DNA of 64,000 bases from Tridacna crocea (GCA_943736015.1 OX031064.1:43389361-43453360); one strand, 5' to 3'. Positions 32,609 through 44,964 are shown, numbered from the stretch's first letter. The notes: generated by a model not told the origin, from the letters alone. Program-made: numbers and translations.

Positions 32609-33440
32609 CTAAAGGTCATTGAGTCGCCGCCTTAGCAGCCTAAGGATAAAATGGAGCTGTTTTTTTTTTCCTAGAAATTTGAAAAAAAAAAAATCAGAGA
32701 AAAACTTCCGTAGTAAGTTCGATTGACAGATAAAAGTCTTTTGTTTTTCATTCATATCCAATCCCATGTTTGCCAGTGTGCCTTAAATAATATTTGAAGT
32801 TCTTGCGGTCAATTTAGATCAGCTACAGATTGCACGCAGGGTGCAGTCGGATCTTTATTTACTCTTTCTCTCCCATAAAGGTGGTCCTTCAGATTTTGGG
32901 ACGAAAATTTTACAAACTTACAAAAAAGTCATCCCTATTCTCCCAAAGCCTTTTAATTTCCATTCATGGAGCCCCAGTAGTCGAAAACCACCCGACACGA
33001 AGAGAAATTAGAGACTTACTATGGTCCAGGTCGACACTCATACAGGCTATTTTTTTTACATGAGCAACTCGCTCATTTATATACCGGAAATACACAGACA
33101 AAGCCTCAAACATACCGTCTGAAGAAGACATTGTGGAAAAGAATTACATTTTTTTGTGTTATGGAATTTCAGCGTCATTAATCACGTGCAAGTCACTTGT
33201 CCTACCCACAATGTTTTTTTTTTTTCATTTCTGGGGCGAAATCTGAAAATACCTTGACTTGAGAGGCTACGTAGCCTTTTAAGGTAACAAATAATCAAAT
33301 AATCAAATAATATGGGGAGGGAGGAATTATTATTCTTAATTATTGATGATTTGTATTGTTGTTTTAATGTAAATTTCAGTGATGTATACATTTTTCTAAT
33401 TTAGTGAGATATGAAAAATCTAAATACCCAACTTTAACTC

Positions 33441-33643
33441 TTAACCCATTACCAAACAATCCGTATACTTTTGACGACCCTGAGAAAGAAGGTTTTGGTA
33501 ACCAGCATTTTCTCCTTTTCCCACAATGTTTTCTACCCTTCACAAAACAAATTTCAAATTTTCAGTCACCTTTTTTTTCTTGTCCTCTGCAAATACTTTC
33601 GATTCCGACAAACCTTAAATTTTGTCGTTTGGTAAAGAGTTGA
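33441..33643. mobile_element. TTAA-type MITE with left half of the hairpin deleted
   Basis: It starts ttaacccattaccaaac, then jumps from agaaagaaggttttgg straight to taaccagcattttctcc. The internal deletion removed one hairpin arm. The right side is normal to ggtaaagagtt. Confidence 0.75.
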
Positions 33644-33774
33644 AGATGCTTCTCTGCAGACAGAGAGGGAAAAGAAAAAATATATAATATTGTTTAAATT
33701 TTAAAGTGTGTAGAATTGCCAAACTGAGTAAACATAGATGAATTACCAATATACTGATACATGGCCTACAATAT

Positions 33775-34395
33775 GTGAAAAGGGTCATTCGGACATTTCC
33801 GTAAAGTGTCGTGCCGGATCAGCCGGCACAGTCACAGGCTTAACTGAAATGACTTTTTTCGTTTTAAGGTAAGACCTGTGTAATGCACTTCCGGTGAAAA
33901 TTCTAATTGGTTGATAAATAAAGATAAATAAGGATTTATGCAGAAATAACATTTTTGCACATTTCTAACGGATCAGAAATTCCGTTTATGTCTATCTTAA
34001 AATTATTTTTGATACTTTTGTTAGTTTTCTGAAAAGGGAGGTAATTATTATCTCTTTTTGAAACGAGAATATAGTGGTTTTAGATTTATAAATGATAATT
34101 CAAAGAAGGAAAAAATGGGGAGGGGGAATGAATCGATGAAAGTAGTTCAGTAATACTCATTTCTAATTATAACAAATTTTGCAGGATGATATTTTAGTGG
34201 AAATAGCTGTTTTCCATTATACAGGTCTTACCTTAATATAATTTTCTGTTTTGCATAAGTCTACTGTAGCACAAAATCTATTGTAGTCATAAAGTGCCGT
34301 CCCGGATTAGCCTGGGCGGACTGTGTCGGCTGATCTGAGACGACACACTAAGCAAAATGTCTGAAGGCTCCTTTTCACGTGTTGTGGGTCATACA
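33775..34395. repeat. gcaggctgatc repeats flanking a ~370 bp inverted-end element (33866-34236)
   Basis: The outer parts (33775-33860 and 34290-34395) match the gcaggctgatc family and read as one element interrupted. Between them aaggtaagacctgtgtaatg and its mirror tacaggtcttacctt bound an insertion whose interior (gggaggtaattattatctc, ttttagatttataaatg) recurs at 27676 and 38825. This looks like a transposon inserted in a transposon. Confidence 0.65.
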
Positions 34396-34434
34396 GTGTA
34401 TGGGATAGAAAAGTTCAAGGGATTTGTCCTCATT

Positions 34435-34662
34435 TTAATCCTTTCCAAAACAACAAATCTTAGACTCTTCCAAGCAAAGAGTATCTACACAAGACAAATT
34501 CAGAACTGGTACAAATTAGCTTTGTGCCATTGATAGGGTAGAAAACATTGTGGGAAAAGGAGAAAATGCTGGTTACCAGCATTTTCTCCTTTTTCCACAA
34601 AGTTTTCAAAACCCTTTTTTCCAAGGGTCGTGAAAACCAGGGACTGTTTAGTAAAGGGTTAA
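34435..34662. mobile_element. TTAA-type palindromic MITE
   Basis: It starts ttaatcctttccaaaac and ends gtaaagggttaa. The core is at 34549-34601. Confidence 0.8.
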
Positions 34663-34982
34663 ACCGGAAATGACAACAGACATTGCTTTGAATACCTCCA
34701 AAACATGACATCTAACTTCTATCCGTCGTGATCTGCGCATTCTTGCAGCCGTCAGGAGCAATATTTGGCATGAAGACACAAGAATCGTTTTGGATACATA
34801 AATAAGGTTGAAATTATCTTTTTTTTTGAACGGCTGAAAACTGGCTGAAAACTAGCAGACGTGTATCTTTAATAAGCTGAATAAGTGAAATTAAATCTTC
34901 CTCCTGACAGCCTGATAGTAAAAAGAAGGCAACAAAGTGTTGCTAACTCAAACCCATTTTTAGTGGGAAAAATCAGACAGTG

Positions 34983-35088
34983 TAGGTCTAAGATTAGACC
35001 AGTATTTTCTCCATTTTCTACAATGTTTTCAAAAGACATCTTTCCCAGTGTCAATAAAGGTCAGCATCGTGCGGGAAAGGGTTAAAAA
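34983..35088. mobile_element. Half copy of the TTAA-type MITE
   Basis: Only the right arm of the hairpin (ccagtattttctcc) and the right end (cgggaaagggttaa) remain. Confidence 0.6.
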
Positions 35089-35699
35089 GAATAAGTGGTC
35101 ACCGGCACTTTTCTTATTTTTAGGCCAGGGAATCCCTCTCAAGGGATTCCCTTGCCTATAGGGATCGTAAGCTGTCTACCCAGACAAAAATGTTGGTTGG
35201 TGTGTCCACTCTATATCGCTGAGTCCGCCATAACAACTAGTTTCCTAAGTATATACAGAGATTGCTTATCACACGGTGTGAATGCTTTCCTTTCCTCAAA
35301 GCTTTCATCTGCAAAACGCCATAGAATTTCAAGGGTATTACAATCCTTTAATAACTGACGAGTGTGTGTTTTTTTATCCCGTTTTTGTCATTAACACTGA
35401 CCTAATAAAGGCGTAACCTAATGAACTTAGTTTATCCGGCAGTTGTGTATTCCTACGCGCTATATACGGTTAATATCCATAACGCTCTCTCTTGCACTCC
35501 GGATCATTCATATTCAGGTATGGTGAGATTAACGAACGACGACTTTGCTCGGAGTTTGTCTATAACGTTGTGTTGACATTTGAACATGTGTTTCACAAAA
35601 CGCGTCTCCGCTAAAATGCGATTGTAAATAAAGCAAACTACGTATAGAATATTGGCCCGTGTTATGTTTATCACTTTTTCTTATGTATATAGACTAAAT

Positions 35700-35860
35700 G
35701 TAGGGTACTTCAGCGGAATGCTGGAGAAATCGGCCCCTGGAGAAATCGTCCCCAAACTGGTTGGCCCGTGTTATGTTCATCACTGCGGAGAAATCGTCCC
35801 CTGGAGACCATTTCTTTGGTGAAATCGTCCCCAAATAAAATTTTAGAAAAATCGACCCCA
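35700..35860. repeat. Short irregular gaaatcgtcccc repeat
   Basis: ggagaaatcgtcccc or close variants occur about six times, some preceded by cctggaga. The phrase ggcccgtgttatgtt also occurs twice (35655 and 35763). Confidence 0.65.
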
Positions 35861-36289
35861 ACATCAGATTTCATTCATATCGTTAATCAAGTTGTCTATA
35901 AAAATATTTTTGAAATTTCGTTGTCTTTAGTATATACATTATGTGTATTAGATACCTTTATCCAAGAATTATTTGGTAGTTTTGTCATTGTTTATACTGC
36001 CTATTTCACACTGATAGGATGTATTTCACACCTTTTACACCTGTCACAAATAGATTACACCTGTGTGATTCTTAAAAATGTCTTTGATTGACTTTGATTT
36101 GAAACCAAATAAATGCTTATAATTTTTTTCTGTAGTCGTTCGCTTGTCATTTAATGTATTTTTTTTTTCTCTCTCTCTCTCTACTAGTGTCATATGACGT
36201 ACCTGTGACCAATACCATTTAGCAGGGGCATCAGTGTCTCTGACACATATATTTCTAGTGTTCACTAGGGCTTGTGTGCATCCGAATAT

Positions 36290-36600
36290 TTCCGGTCCAT
36301 AACTTCTACAATTGTGGATGGATTTCAAAATAATTTGGCACAATTGACCTCCATCACGGTTAGATGTGCCATTTGAAACATCTGTTCAAGTAGGTTCAAG
36401 ATCAAGGCCCCGTCGAAGGCCAATTTTTCGTCCGAGCCATAACTCCTACATTTTTGGATAGATTCCGATATAAATTAGCATAATGCATTATTCTCCATCA
36501 TGAATAGAAGTTCCCTTTGAAACATTTATTCAGGTCCAGGGTCTAGGTCAAGCTTGAGATACAAGTGGTTGCGGGCTTGACACAAGTTGTCCTTGGACAA
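36290..36600. repeat. Dispersed repeat with two ~120 bp internal units
   Basis: ccataacttctacaattgtg gatgg and ccataactcctacatttttg gatag start parallel blocks, each followed by a tttggcacaa/ttagcataat phrase and tttgaaacatctgttcaagt-type sequence. It ends in cttgtccttggacaacg. It resembles common molluscan interspersed repeats. Confidence 0.55.
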
Positions 36601-36744
36601 CGATTATGAATTAGGATTAACGTCTTTTTATATTATGTAGATATAAGTATCGAAGCTCAAGTCACTGTGACTTGTCCGTAAAATAGGCAAGTTAAATAGG
36701 AAAACCGAGCCTAATCGTCCCAAAACAATCCAACCTTTTCACAG

Positions 36745-36920
36745 TATTTTATTGAGAAAATATTTTGGCTAAAAGAGAATTCGCTTGTAACAAGCAATTC
36801 CTCCCAATTTCCCCAAAATCTTACTTTTCAATATACACGAAGAACTACTTTGGATTTTTATCTACAATTTCCTTCAAATATGACCAGTTCAAAATTTCGT
36901 CGACTTGTGGAAGGTAGAGA
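36745..36920. mobile_element. Decayed TTAA-type MITE with third hairpin variant
   Basis: The centre reads gagaattcgcttgtaacaag caattcctccc, closer to the 20962 variant than to the main family. The flanks keep gaccagttcaaaatttcgtc. Confidence 0.5.
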
Positions 36921-37925
36921 CAACATGACCAACTGCCGTATCAATCCAATCTTTATTATTCATTACATTTTACCTTGATATCTATCTTACATGTATTTTC
37001 ATTGAAATCAATAAAAATAAATATGTACTTGCGTCATAAATGTAAAAAATAACGTCATTCAGGACTACAAGACATCACATGTCTCAGAAAATTTAGATAA
37101 CCAAAGTTGGTATTGCACCGATTGAATACGGTTCAATTTTGACTTGGGATTGTTTACAAGCACGACAAATTACTAAGTTTTCTAAGCCATTATCAAGCAC
37201 CGCATAACTGTGAGCACATGCCTAGCTCTGGCTTAATTAGTTTCTGGCTAGTGCTTTCTAGTATCAGTTCAAAATTTCATGATAAAACCAAGAATTCCAG
37301 GGGCTTAGTGGAATCCGCTTGTATCCCTGTCCGTCTATCTGTTTGTATTAACTAAAATTGACCTCATGTGTTGTTTCGTATCCTCAATTTCCTGGCCTTC
37401 AGTACTATCAGTACTTTGATTTCACAATGCTTTCAAAAGCCTAACTAGGGATTGATTGCTTGGTAAATAGTTAATTCGTCTATTTCGACATAGCTGACTG
37501 TGTTGGCTTTTGACCTGATTTTTGTACTGATTACGAATAAACAGATATGAATTTGTGATTGGTCGAAAATGTAGACCTGTTATTTTAAGGGCCCCTGTGC
37601 ATTTGCGGGCAAATTTACCACCGTCACGGTTATCTTTTTCAAAGATATTTTTTTGTTCTACAATTTAGTAGTCCTGTGCTTTTGGCAATGAATATAGCGT
37701 CAGTTTACTACAAAAAATTCGTAACAACAGCTTGTCTAAATTGAAAGCTATAATTACGAGGTTTTTGAAGCAAGCCGAAGATAGAACCCATTTAAGATCG
37801 TATATATCAACCGACATTTTTTTTTTAATATATTCCAAGTTTAGATCTCAAGCATGTCTAATTAATAAAGAATGTAACGCAAGTTATGATTGGCTAAACC
37901 AAATGTAGCATACTCTGGCAAAAGG
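36921..37925. other. Unassigned spacer
   Basis: No exon or RNA gene was seen. Only weak repeat traces are present (gaggtttttgaagcaagc near 37770, related to the 26165 hairpin). Confidence 0.5.
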
Positions 37926-37929
37926 GGGC

Positions 37930-38158
37930 TTAACCCTTTACCACACAATGACGACCTTTGATGACTCAGAGATAGAAGCCTTTTGAAAACATAGTGACAA
38001 AAGAAGAAAATGCTGGTAACCAGCATTTTCTTCTTTTCTCACTATGTTTTCTAACCTTCTCAAATCAAATTTCAATTCTTCAGTCATATTTATTTTGTCG
38101 TCTGCAAACGCTTTCAATTTGGACCAGTATATAAATTTGTCGTTTGGTAAAGAGTTAA
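37930..38158. mobile_element. TTAA-type palindromic MITE, complete
   Basis: It starts ttaaccctttaccacac and ends ggtaaagagttaa. The core differs slightly: gacaaaagaagaaaatgctg with matching ttcttttctcac on the other arm, so both arms changed together. Confidence 0.85.
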
Positions 38159-38539
38159 TGCATTTCTTTGATGCATGATATCAAGCTTATCATCACATAA
38201 ACATGGATACATAAAATCCATTTCTTATTCCATGCTTACCGGTAGGATATTCAGAAGTAGTAGTGAAAATATTTTTCGATATTACACGGGTACGACCAGT
38301 GAATATACAGATTTTCATATTCATGTTGCCTCTAGGTAAATTGCGCGTGAATCACAACCAGATGGAAATATGATGTCATTTACCTTACATTTCTCGCGCT
38401 TGACGTAATATTGTAATGCGTTGCTTTGCGGGGGAAGGGGGGGGTATGCCACAGGAAATAGCGAAAAAGAGCTGTACTGGATTTTGATAAAGCTCCTCCC
38501 ACAAAGGGTTAAAAGCATGAAATAAATAGAATATTTGTT

Positions 38540-38680
38540 TGTTTTTTTTTTTTCGTTGAAAGATCGAAATTTATTTTCATCGAACACCATCGCCACTGGC
38601 TGCGCCACTCGTGAAAATATTAACGATGGTGTTCACTCGATGAAATATATTTCGATCTTTCACCGAAAAAAACAAATATC
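38540..38680. repeat. Palindromic element ending tttttcgttgaaagatcgaaat
   Basis: cgttgaaagatcgaaattta ttttcatcgaacaccatcg faces cgatggtgttcactcgatg aaatatatttcgatctttcac, with about 30 bases between. Confidence 0.8.
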
Positions 38681-38754
38681 CTCTATGTATCATAACTAAC
38701 AGAATCGTTAGATAAACTGGTTCTTTCACAAACAGAGAATAGACCAAAAACAGA

Positions 38755-39193
38755 AAAAAATTAATTCAGGTCAGCCTGCGTGAAATGCGCAGACTGACCT
38801 GAATCAATTCTGTTTGCAGATATATTAAGGTAGTATACCCATGACACTGCTGCTGCAGCATGGAGTAGAATTTCTTGATAGTTGATAAATACGGATTTAC
38901 ACAAATATAATACTTTTGCACAGTTTTAACCGACCAGAAGTTCCTTAGATGTCTGTCTTGAAATTATTTGTTGATACTTTTGCTAGTTTCCAGAAAAGGG
39001 AGATAATCACCATCTCTCTTTGTAATGAGAAAATAGCTGTTTTAGATTTATAAATGATAATTCTAAGAAGGAAAAGCAGGAAAAAGTGGCTTGGTTTAAT
39101 GTAGTACAACAATACTCATTTTAATAATAGCTAATTTTGTATGGTAATATTATAGAGGAAATAGCTGTTTTTTATTATGTGTCCACTACCTTA
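38755..39193. repeat. gcaggctgacc palindrome plus aaggtagt-ended element
   Basis: caggtcagcctgcgtgaaat faces gcgcagactgacctgaatc at 38766-38818. From 38825 an element bounded by aaggtagta and actacctta carries the gggagataatcaccatctct and ttttagatttataaatgata block. Confidence 0.65.
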
Positions 39194-39618
39194 AGCCCCT
39201 TTTTTACAAGACATGGCTGAAATGGTTTAGCCAATCACAAACTGCGTTACTTTTAGAGACTTATAGTCATAAAACTAAAGTGTGTGTGTGTGTGTGGGGG
39301 GGGGGGAAAGGAGGAGGGAGTAATTTAGACTGGTTAATAATAACGGTTCAGAAATGTCTCTGGTTTGATCCATTGTATTGCTCTTCGGCAAGGATCTGCA
39401 CAACCCCAGCCTAGGACCCTGTAAAACCCAGGAAACGCATCAGTGTAATATGAACATAGGTCCCTCCTCTATGATATACACCAAACATTGTTATAAAAGC
39501 GGTGTAAAAATGTTACTGTTCTTTGCTCATACAATACTTAACGCAATGAAGACGTGTAACTTCAAAATTTCAAAGTAAAACAAAAGAGGTGAAAGCAACC
39601 ATTCCTTTCAAATCTATT

Positions 39619-39885
39619 TTTTTTTCTATTTTCCAGAACTGTCTGTTTCAAGAAGTTTTACCTCTTGACCTGAAGGTGCCATTTGACACTCGTCCCTTTT
39701 GGCAACCAATTACTGACGACAAAGTGAATGTAAAGCAAATAACGGAAGTTAACTTTGAAGGAATGGAAATCATGAAAATGTCAAATTATTTCAATTTTTT
39801 TAGGATTTATAATATAGAAAACCCGATGGTGCAGATTCATTATCAGATTAAAAGTTCGGCGCAGTCTGATCTTACCCTCCTATAA
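39619..39885 (+). pseudogene. Weak candidate exon or gene relic
   Basis: An acceptor-like tctattttccag is followed by an open frame NCLFQEVLPLDLKVPFDTRP and on to a stop at 39885. The second half overlaps repeat-like sequence (gacgacaaagtgaatgta, gcagtctgatctta), so the coding look may be accidental. No family was recognised. Confidence 0.15.
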
Positions 39886-40022
39886 AGGCTTCAATATTTG
39901 CAAATCTTTAACAATACAAAAAAAAAAAGACATTGTTCTCTCCTTTTATGAATGGCCATTGTTCTTTGCTTGTCAGAACCGCAATCTATCTTTCTCTGAC
40001 GACAATGATGACAAAAATGTGC

Positions 40023-40699
40023 TTAATCCTTTATCACACCATTCCAAGTAACGATCCCTGGGAAAAAGCTTCTGTAAACATTGTGGGAAAAGGAGAAAAT
40101 GCTGTTACCAGCATTTTCTCCTTTTCCCACAATGTTTTCTATCCTATTAAAGACAAATTTCATCAATTGAGGCACCTTCAACTTTTTTTCTCGGCAAATG
40201 TTTAGAATTTGAATATGTCGATTTTTTTTGTCATTTGGTAAAGAGGTAACCCTTTTCATGGTAAATTTTGGACTCGTCAAAATTGAAAGTTTTTATAGAT
40301 TGCAAATTACTTGTGACTTGAAACGAAAATTTAACCTTTGGCAGGACAGAAAACACTTTGGGAAAAGGACAAAATGCAGGTTACAAGAATTTTCTCCTTC
40401 TTCCAAAATGTTTTCAAAGGCCTTTTCCTCAGGGTCGTTAAAAATCAGAATTATGTAGTAAAGAGTTAACCCTTTACGACATGGAACGTTTTTGACTTTT
40501 CAAAATTGAAAGTTTTTGCAGATGAAAAAAAAATAATTGTGACTCAGAATTAGAAATTTACCCGTTTGGCAGGGCAGGAAACATTTTGCAGGAAAAAGAA
40601 AATGCTGGTTACCAGCATTTTCTCCTTTTCTCAAAATCTTTTCAGAAGACCTTTTCCGTTTGGGTCGTTAGAATTCGGAATTGTGTGATAAATAGTTAA
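40023..40699. mobile_element. Chain of three TTAA-type MITEs sharing end sites
   Basis: Copies at 40023-40249, 40247-40469 and 40466-40699 abut. The second and third share one TTAA (40466-40469) and the first pair meet at ggtaac. Hairpins are at 40083-40135, 40360-40412 and 40590-40635. Confidence 0.8.
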
Positions 40700-41412
40700 C
40701 CTGGGATCAAATCGTTGAAGTAATGTGGGGCCCCATAGCCGAACAGGTCACGCAAATTTACTATTACTGGTTTATTCTTGCATTTTCCTCGCAAATCAAA
40801 ATCTCGTTTGCATTGTCAGATATATTAAAGGTAAAAAAATCCGTAGAAAACAAAAAAGTGATTTTTTGTCAAATATTTGGGCGACGTCAAAAACAATATC
40901 CTATCATTAATTAACTAGATTTAGATCTATTTTAAGATTTTGGATTTTTTCATCGAGACACATTTAACTTGATGACAAAATTTCATACCTCTCCATTTTG
41001 ACAGCATTTGCGGGCGAAAAGTTAAAATGATTCACGAAAAATAGAGGAATCATTTGGTATTTACTCTGAAATTCGAGCAAAATTCATTCTCGTACTTTTT
41101 GCCTCGTTCTTCTTGAAAGAGAATATTTAATTGTTCTCCGGCTGGAATCTGTGCGAGTGCCAAAGCAGGGCCCATTAATAAGAAAAGTTCATTCTACGGA
41201 TTTGTGAGAAATATGCAGCTAGTCTTTATTCTGCAACCCCTGTAGGATTATGAGAGAGTATCTGATTGGTATTTATATACTGATTCTCCAGTACAAGAAA
41301 CTGTATATAGTAAATAAGTGATATTTGCGAGAAAAAAATTTGGTTAGATCTATGATTTCAGCATACATTTAATTTTCCAGAGAGATATAGACGTGAAACA
41401 ACAAAGGCAACG

Positions 41413-41641
41413 TTAAACTGTTATCACACAGCAAAATTTTAGACCTATCCAAATTGAAAGCTTTTGCTGAGGACAATTTCAGAGTGGCTCAAATGGTGAA
41501 ATTTTGCTTTGATAGGGTAGAAAACTTTGTGGGAAAAGGAGAAAGTGCTGGTTACCAGCATTTTCTCCTTTTCCCACAAAGTTTTCAAAAGGCTTCATCC
41601 TCAAGGGCGTTAAAAGTCGTCATTGTGTGGTAACGGGTTAA
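41413..41641. mobile_element. TTAA-type palindromic MITE
   Basis: It starts ttaaactgttatcacac and ends ggtaacgggttaa. The core is at 41529-41582. Confidence 0.85.
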
Positions 41642-41744
41642 AATTGACTCTAAACCTCAAAAACTTAAAATCTTCAGAGAGGAAACCCCACCCCACCAGC
41701 CGAATAGGCTACCTCTTCGGCTTACTTCCCCATCCCATTATCTT

Positions 41745-42100
41745 CCGCTAGATGGCATTCTATAAATACTCATATATCTAATTTGTGCATCTTGGCTACA
41801 GAACCAAACCACTTTCCTACGCGACAACCGTTACTTTGAATTTCAAATTAAAATAAACGTTTACTCAATAAAATGCTACCTCATGCAATTCACTCAGCTA
41901 TGATAAGCTGTCTAGAGAAATCTGGAGCTAAAGCAGGTATCACTTCTCCTCAAACGTATTGATAAAAGCTATTTCCTACATTAATACTTTATAGAGCCTA
42001 ATATTACAGTCAGCCCGCTTTTGGGGCTAGTGATGCGTCATATAAGAGAGTCGAATCTTCGAAGAATATGACATGCGCAGACAACGCTCCAACCCCTCCC
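41745..42100. repeat. Dispersed ~380 bp repeat, copy 2
   Basis: It starts cttccgctagatggcattct and ends near tgcgcagacaacgc. It is colinear with 31175-31570 and 46615-46980. Confidence 0.8.
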
Positions 42101-42184
42101 ACCCCCTCACTCATTCGGTGTTTGTGAAAACCGATCTGCCATCCATTCACTTACTATTACGTCAAGGAAAATATCGAATTCTCA

Positions 42185-42540
42185 GGCCTAATCCTTAGAC
42201 TGCAAAGCGCCAATCACTGATCCTTTCGCAGACAGCGTAGATCAAGATCGGACTGCAAAGAAAGTGCAGTCTAATATAGCATCTACACTCTCCGATAGGG
42301 CGATATCCTTCCGCCCCCCAAAAAAACATTTGAAGTATGAAAATTTAGGTCCTAACTATCCGTTCGAAAAATTTCATTTCATTTTATTAAAATTATAAGG
42401 ATTAACATGTAGTCTGCCAAGCGCGACTCAATGACCTATTGCAGACAGCGTAGATTAAGATCAGACTGCACAGAAACTGCAGTCTGATCTTGGATCTACA
42501 CTGTCCGATATGAAGATATCATTACCCAAAAAACAACATT
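42185..42540. repeat. Two gatcagactgcac palindromic elements
   Basis: One lies at 42185-42310 (gcagacagcgtagatcaaga, diverged mirror) and one at 42405-42520 (gtagattaagatcagactg facing cagtctgatcttggatcta). Confidence 0.75.
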
Positions 42541-42695
42541 GAAGAAGCAATATTTTTTGGTTTTTACCATCGAATTAAAAAATTCATTTTAGTTATTTAG
42601 CAGAATAGGGAATAATAAGTGTTATTTTACTTGTCTATAGAAGACTTTTGTTGCGCGACGTGCTTAAGAAAAGAAACAATGGCGTACTACCTTAA

Positions 42696-43179
42696 TTAAC
42701 CCTTTTATCACATAATGACGACTTTGAACAGCCCTAGGAAAGAAGCCTTTTGAAAACATTGTGGGAAAAGGAGAAAATGCTGGTTACCAGCATTTTCTCC
42801 TTTTCCCACAATGTTTTCTGTCCTTTCAAAGAAGAGCTCCACCATTTAAGTCACATTGAAGTTTTTGTCTGCAAATGCTTTCAATTTGGACAAGATTGAA
42901 AATTTGCCATCTGGTAAAAGGTTTAACAGTTCCGGGTTACAGAGTGTTCTATAACACTTTATATGGCGACAAATTTTCGACTGGTCCAAATTGAGAGCAT
43001 TAGCAGGCAGCAAAATGAATTTGCCTGAAAAATTGAAGTTCATTTTGGGAATGGTAGAAAACATTGTGAGAAAAGGAGAAAATGCTGGTTACCAGCATTT
43101 TCTCCTTTTCCCGCAATGTTTTCAAAAGGCTTCTTTCTCAGGGTCGTTTAAACTCATGATTGTGTCGTAAAGAGGTAAA
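42696..43179. mobile_element. Two TTAA-type MITEs (42696-42926 and 42952-43179)
   Basis: The first has a perfect core at 42760-42822 and ends ggtaaaaggtttaa. The second has its core at 43070-43122 and ends cgtaaagaggtaaa. Confidence 0.82.
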
Positions 43180-43189
43180 GCTATATATA

Positions 43190-44960
43190 ACGTGTTTCTT
43201 TCATAATACATGTATTCATTAATTGTTTGTTGATTTTCTCCCAGTGAATATTTAGACGTTTTTTTTTTCTTAATTTTCAAATAACAGAGTAGATATGAGA
43301 GTATAAATCCGGAGAAACCCACAGACAATAAACATGTGATAGAAAATTTCAGGAATAATTATTTTTTTGTTTGGTATGTTTACCTTTTATTTCATTTTCA
43401 ATCTGCTATTGTGTACTGCCGACTGCACAGGCTGACCCAGGTCGACACCATTTCCTACAGTCGATTTCCTGCATGTCAAAGAACCATTTTATCAATGATT
43501 TAGGCGTTTGTAAGACAAAATGGGCTATATGGATCCAAGATCATTTGACGACGAGCTTTATATCTACATACAGCATCAAGGAGTCTGGAGATGCAGTATA
43601 TGGCCTATATCGCTATACCAGTGCATCGCTCATATACATGTACTTTTTTTTTATTTATTTATTTTTATTTTTTTTTAAATTTCGTAAGCATACATGTATG
43701 TAATTTAAAGAAAGTAGTGCAATACATGCAGCTTGTTATATAACCACGTAATTTATCCCTTTATTAAATAATTTTGAAAGCTCTCAAACGACCGTTTTCA
43801 AGGTCAACAGCGGCTAAAAAGTGAATAATGGGCGTGTTGAAATGCACTGCCATGTAAATAAAATGAAATTTTTAAGCGGATAATAGAAAACAAAATAATG
43901 TGTTTAAGGGCAGTGAAATATAGCTTCTCATCGGATAGTGTTTATTCAAGATCAGACAGCAGATTAGGTGCAGTCTTGATCTACACTGTCAGCAAAACGT
44001 CAGTGAGTATCGCTTATCATAAAATTTTCCCACAACTGTTGCAGTTACACAAAGTGTAAGGGCGATTAACTTGAGGCAAGTTTGTAAGCAGGGCTTGAAC
44101 GAATTCTTTCTGGGGCGAGTTGATCGGTTCATTTCGTAACTTCCGCTCTGTAGTTCGAGTTATTCCGAATGAGTAACTTCCGTAAACAATGGGTAAACAT
44201 TGACAACAATTCGAGGCGCAGATATTCTTTTTAAAATTGATTTAAAAGAAAAAAAAATCAATGATTAAATAATTTGTAATGGTAAGAACCTCGGAATATG
44301 CGGCATGAACCATTTTACCAAACAATCACAAATCCTCTCACGCTGTGGCGTCTTATAGCCTATCCTTTAATCATGTTTAAACGAATACCAGAAATCTGCG
44401 GCAAATTTAAACATGTTTATCTGGTTCTGTAAAAGTCAGACACAAATAAAGTATGCTCTTTTTGACAGAAACTATAGTTGACACTGTTGGAAAACAAACT
44501 TTTGTTCTTATCCAAACCACAGAATTGAAGACTTGACCGAGTTAAATGCATTCGCAGACGACAAAATCTGATTTCATTGGCAGGGTTTGAGTTGTTACTA
44601 GTCTCAAGAATGAGACGACATGTTGATTTTTTTCATATTTGGACGTTTATTGTGCACAGAACTGTCTCAAGTCCATCGCAAATTTTCCAGTAGCAAAGAT
44701 AGAGCACTATACTGACTTTCTGTTTCATCAATTTAATCTGTATTGCAGTGATATGCTGATATGCAACTAACTTTTAGTAACAAACATGACCAAAGACAAA
44801 CTAATAAACCTTTCATTACATAAAAAGCTTGTAGAAGTCAACTGATTTTGTCTTGATTGTCTCTGTAATTAGAGGCAACCAATCGAAAAGTAACATCGCC
44901 TTTTGGGGCAGTTATCTGTACTAGAATTGTTACATGCACATACAGAAAAGAATAGAGAGA
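43190..44960. other. Spacer without recognised genes
   Basis: Only a gcacaggctgacc fragment (43420-43450), an AT/T-rich tract (43645-43680) and a diverged gatcagac palindrome (43935-44000) were seen. No exon could be supported on either strand. Confidence 0.5.
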
Positions 44961-44964
44961 AAAA

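Noticed and set aside
34676..34820. Minus-strand first exon with signal-like ILVSSCQILLLTAAR for the 28321-30897 gene
   Set aside because: No in-frame start lies before the hydrophobic part, and the possible donor gives the wrong phase for the next exon.
35095..35358. 87-residue plus-strand frame
   Set aside because: No recognisable domain, no splice evidence and average composition. Chance open frame.
43371..43703. 110-residue plus-strand frame
   Set aside because: It contains a gcacaggctgacc repeat and ends in a T/A-rich tract. No splice or family support.
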